A program made the position numbers and the translations under genes. Shown one piece after another: positions 60,291 through 64,000 of a DNA stretch of 64,000 nt. The notes below the pieces were generated by a model. The model did not search any database. It saw nothing but the letters and a program-made list of their open reading frames with translations, and had not been told where the DNA came from. The DNA is from Closterium sp. Naga37s-1. Lineage: Eukaryota; Streptophyta; Zygnematophyceae; Desmidiales; Closteriaceae. The stretch is from positions 1,193,501 through 1,257,500 of the forward strand of contig CANJKZ010000768.1 of the NCBI GenBank assembly GCA_947471745.1, given 5' to 3'. Numbering within the stretch: position 1 is the first letter of the stretch; each line of letters opens with the position of its first letter.

Positions 60291-63200
60291 ATATCGACGA
60301 GTCCGAGTAACCTGTGAGTGTAACTGGCTGCTTCCCTCCAAGGACAAGTCCCATGCCTGATGTACTCGCCACATACTTCGCCACCCTCTTAGCAGCGTAC
60401 CAGTGGGACGGTCGGTGTCTCCCAGGCGCAACAAAGCGCGCAAGGACGCTAAGAGGGTAAGCTAGGTCTGGGCGAGTACAGGTCATCAGGTACATGAGAC
60501 AACCCACCAGCTCAGGATATGGACCACTGGACTCAAATGACTCGTCCAAAGGTGGAGCCGTGAGCCCATGATCCACACCAAGAGGGGTGAGCTGTACCTT
60601 GGAGAACGGGAAGCGAAACCGCGTGAAGATCTGCTCGACCATATGCGACTGAGTCAGCGTAATGGTGCGAGCTGCCCTGTCCCTGGTGATCTGCAGGCCA
60701 AGGAAGTGCTGCAGCTCACCAAGGTCAGTGCAAGTGTGTCTCCTCTGCAGTTCCTCCTTCACGGAGGCCAGCGTGCGTCGGTCGGGAGTGGCGAACACCA
60801 GGTCGTCGACGTAGACCAAGACAAAGAACGGGGTCGAGCCACGGCGAACGAACAGTGACGGGTCAGCAGACGACGGAAAGAAGTCAAGCGCTGCAAGGGT
60901 CGAGCGAAGTGTGTCGTGCCACTCACGTGGAGCCTGACGCAGGCCGTAGACTGGTCGACGCAGCTGCCACTGGGTCCCAGGTGGGAAAGAGCCAGTGAAG
61001 CCAGGCGGGCGACGCAGCCAGATCTGCTCGTGCAGGCTCCCCTGAAGGAACGCGGTGGAGAAGTCCAAGGAGTGCAACTCGTAGTCGCGCTGGGCTGCAA
61101 TATGCAGCAACACCCGAAGAGTACTCATCTTCGGGGTGGGAGCGAAGGTCTGGAAGAAGTCCACCCCCTCTCGCTGACTGAAGCCTCTCGCCACATAGCG
61201 CGCCTTGAACACAGGTGGTGATCCAGGCGGCCGCTTCACCTTGTAGAGCCATCGGCCACTGACGACGTTCGTCCCAGGTGGTGGGACTACGTCGACGTAA
61301 GTGCCTGTGGACCTATAAGATGCCATCTCTGCCTCCTCAGCTGCTATCCAGTATGAAGCCCAGGGTCCCGAGACCGCCTCGGCGTGAGTGCGAGGGATCG
61401 GGATGTCAAGAGCGTCTGGATCCCCCTCAGGGGCAAGCAACATGGCGCAGAGATGAGGAATAGCGGCCGCAAGAAAACCAAGCTCGAACTGCCTGTCCTC
61501 GAGGACCTCTAGGGGAAAAATAGGAGCGCCCCCAGGGAACGGAGAACGAGCAGGGCCACTCACCAAGTGAGCGGCGTAGTCAAGGCGGTGGGAAGAGGCA
61601 AAGCTAGCGACAGTGGTAACAAGTGCCGAAACAGACGACAGAGGTGTAGTCGGGTGAGTGACCAACGCGGACAAAACACGGGAGACGACAGGACGGGAGG
61701 CACGGAGGTAGCCGGACAACGGGTCGTGAAGCACAGTGAGGGACGACTGAGGGGGCTGTGGAAGGACAGGAGGAGGTGGAACACGAGAGCGAAGAACAAG
61801 GTGGAACGGACCGTCTGCACGGTAACGGGACCGACGACGCTCTGGGGACACAGCACGACTGAGGGGAGAACGACGAGTCCACTGGGACGAGGAAAGGGAC
61901 TCAACACGGGGAACAGGAGGGGACGGTAGGGGACCACGAACAAAGCGTGCAGGTGCTGGGTCGGGGAGGTCGTGTAGTCGCAGTCGCTGCTGCTCCGCCT
62001 CCTCTGGCGTCTGCTGCGACGGCACCGGCCCCTGCTGCTGCTCCTGTGGCTCCGCCTCTGCCCTCTCCTGCTGCGGCTGCAGCTGCACCAGCTGCTGCGA
62101 CCGGGACTCCTGCTCTACCCTCTCGTGCTGCTGCTATGACTCCTCCTCTACTCTCTCCTGCTGCTGTAGCTACTGCTGCTGCTGCTGCTGCTGCTGCCGC
62201 TGCTGGTGCTGCTGCTGCTGCTGCTGCAGCAGCTCATGCTGCTGCTGCTGCTGCTGCTGTGCCCTCTCAAACCGCTCACGCTCCTCCCTCTCCAACCGGA
62301 GGAGACGCTGCTCACGGGTCAGGAAACGTACAGTGCGAGGTGTAGGCGCCACAGTGCCCGTGCCTCCAGCTCCAACACTCCCAGAACCAGCACCTCCACT
62401 AGCGACACCCCCGGGGCCTCCAGTACCTCCCGTAGGAGCACCCCCAAGCTCCGCAGCAACCGGCCGCAGAGGAGAACGAGGAGGGAACTGCGGGACGACC
62501 GGGAAGCCGGGGGGTGACGCGGGGCGAGGCCGCCGACTTGAGGCTGCCGTGTCCTCCACAGGAGTGACCTCCACGCCCACACCCACTGCACCCCCTGAAC
62601 CGACACCACGAGCTCCTGCAGCCCCAGCACCCTCACCCTCCGCAACTGCACCTCCCGCACCCCCAGACCCGACAGGGACTACCGGGGCGTCTGGGGGGGG
62701 CTCAAGGGTGAGGAACAGCGGAGGGGAAAAGACCTCAGTACCTCGGTGGGGGCGACTCCTGTAGTAACAGACAGACTCGTCGAACGCGACGTCCTGAGAA
62801 GCGAAGAACCCGTAGGTGACCGGGTCGTAGAACACCCAACGGGAAGCCAAGAAAGACGCAGGCACGAGTGCGTGGAGACAACTTGTTCGCGCCAGGGGCG
62901 CGGACGTGGGCCAGACAACCCCAGACGCGGAAGTCAGCTGCTACGCCCTGTAAACCTGACCAGAGAGAGACCGGCGTCACCCGTGGCCGTGCGTCACTCG
63001 GCCACAGGTTCTGCTGGTGCGCGGCGTAGCGGACTGCTTGAGGCCACAAGAACTGAGGGGCACCAGCATGGCACATGGAGGTCCGAGCAACCTCCATGAC
63101 CAGGCCGATGCGACGCTCGGCTACCCCGTTCTGCTGCGGCGAGGCTGGTAGCGTGTACGACTGAATGACTCCCCGACCCTGACAGAACGTCTCTAGGCGA

Positions 63201-63735
63201 GTGGAAGAGAACTCACCACCACGGTCCGAGTGTAGGCGAAGCCCACACAGGCCCTGGGCGCCACCCCACGCTAGGAGCCACGGCTCGAGGACAGTAGGCA
63301 CGTCGGCCTTCCGTCGCAAGGGGAAAACCGTGGTGTAGCGGGAATAGTTGTCCACCACAATCAGGAAGTAGCGTTCCTGACGTGGGCCAAGGACAGGGGA
63401 GGGGCCCCAAACGTCCAAGTGCAGGGTCTGGAAGGGAGCCGTGGTGGGGGGGAACGAGGAGGAGTGAGGGGCGGCGCGCTGCCAACCCTCGACGCAAGGA
63501 GTGCACGGCGGCGCAGGCGAGCGAGGAAGCGGGGCAAGCGACGCTGGGAGACCTGAGACCAGACGATGACGTACCATCCTACTAAGACGTGGGAACGACG
63601 GGTGACCTAGACGGTGGTGCCAGAGGACTGACGGGTGGGCGAGTGACCGACAGTCGCACGACACAGCAGCTACCTGACCTGACCTGACCTGACCTGACTC
63701 AGTGTGGTGGGACCCAGTGTGCAGTGAGTACAGAC
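60291..63735 (-). pseudogene. element I: 5' part of a Ty1/copia pol, fused to H
   Basis: On the minus strand from 63735: protease end, HHRLGH (about 63610), integrase (HLDVWGPSP about 63410, LHSDRGGEF about 63220, QQNGVAERR about 63115), a frame shift near 62840, a linker with RLEREERERFERAQ and a long Gln run (62160-62275, CTG repeats on the plus strand) holding a TAG at 62170-62172, then an open RT with YVDD (about 60805) and the start of RNase H to GYSDSS (about 60300). There it joins H. The right end is cut by the LTR of J at 63736. A CCTGA pentanucleotide run (63671-63697) lies in the protease-integrase spacer. Confidence 0.88.
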
Positions 63736-64000
63736 TGTTGGAGTAAGCTAGAGCTCGCTCTGGCCTTTATTTGGGTGTTCTCTTATCATCCCACCATGCT
63801 TAGAGCGAGATACGCTTCCAGGTTCAATTTAGGCTCATTTTGTAGCTATAGCATACACTGAACACACCCTAAGTTCAATTAGGGTTTCCAATTCCTTTCT
63901 AGACTTGTATCTCGACACTTCCTTCCTAATGCATTTTTTTCTTCTCTCGCTAATTCTCTCAAGGAAGCCATGGCCTCCTCTAGCTTAACTTTAACACAGA
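63736..64000 (+). mobile_element. element J: LTR start and possible Gag start, cut by the window end
   Basis: Sequence beginning TGTTGGAGTAAGC at 63736 interrupts the I frame. Its start is typical of copia LTRs, it is AT-richer than its surroundings, and it carries an AATTAGGGTTTCC telobox complement. An ATG at 63970 opens MASSSLTLTQ to the window end and may be a Gag start. I could not place the LTR end or a clear primer site, and no second LTR is visible. Confidence 0.5.

Noticed and set aside
60190..62088. Continuous 632-codon frame read as one normal protein
   Set aside because: Its last 30 or so residues cross the I-H junction and are a shadow frame of the H Gag end. Only the part to GYSDSS is real I protein.

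Overview
This 64 kb window looks like one block of nested long-terminal-repeat (LTR) retrotransposons. I find no convincing host gene, tRNA or rRNA gene, CRISPR array, or bacterial-type signal. The sequence is GC-rich. Most elements are Ty1/copia type, with domain order Gag, protease (PR), integrase (IN), reverse transcriptase (RT), RNase H (RH), often in one reading frame. Their primer-binding sites resemble the complement of plant initiator tRNA-Met, and their LTRs carry plant-type telobox motifs (AAACCCTA). This suggests a green-lineage nuclear genome, perhaps a streptophyte alga or bryophyte, from gene-poor, possibly pericentromeric heterochromatin. The species assignment is an inference.

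Layout (letters are my own labels). 1-868: unassigned. 869-14214: element C, a non-coding LTR element whose 5' LTR is split by element B (1020-9885). B is a small non-autonomous element and is itself split by element A (1579-8812, minus strand). A is an intact copia element with one 1989-codon gag-pol, two identical 128-bp LTRs and a perfect 5-bp target-site duplication (TSD). A solo LTR (12925-13125) sits in C. 14329-14473: part of a diverged C-type LTR, entered by A2 (14474-21730, plus), a sister of A with three inactivating lesions. 21973-22073: a 101-bp poly(A)-tailed retroposon with a 10-bp TSD. 22087-22380: a minisatellite.

About 22503-32194: element E, whose 5' LTR end is split by the degenerate copia element D (22713-28336). 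E breaks off in pol where the LTR of F (32195-) begins. The F leader is fused to a Ty3/gypsy integrase fragment, and the junction is tandemly duplicated. The gypsy integrase is split by copia element G (33856-41053) and resumes at 41054. 41644-47668: copia element K, degenerate, containing the small element L (43176-44673, same family as B), a glycine/tryptophan (GW) rich segment and a long GAA repeat. 47669-54254: copia element M with LTRs of about 585 bp. 54255-55244: an inverted piece of a second K copy (K2). 55245-60290: 3' part of copia element H (minus), fused to the 5' part of copia element I (60291-63735, minus). 63736-64000: start of another LTR element, J.

Only A appears able to encode all retrotransposition proteins. 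A2, G, H, D, I, E, K and M are broken pseudogenes, and B, L and C have no coding capacity and would need proteins in trans. Shared features include a module of primer-binding site, hairpin and GGGCCCACC after the LTR, family-specific minisatellites in 5' leaders, an unusual Gag zinc-knuckle spacing, and a short motif found in both Gag and the IN-RT linker.
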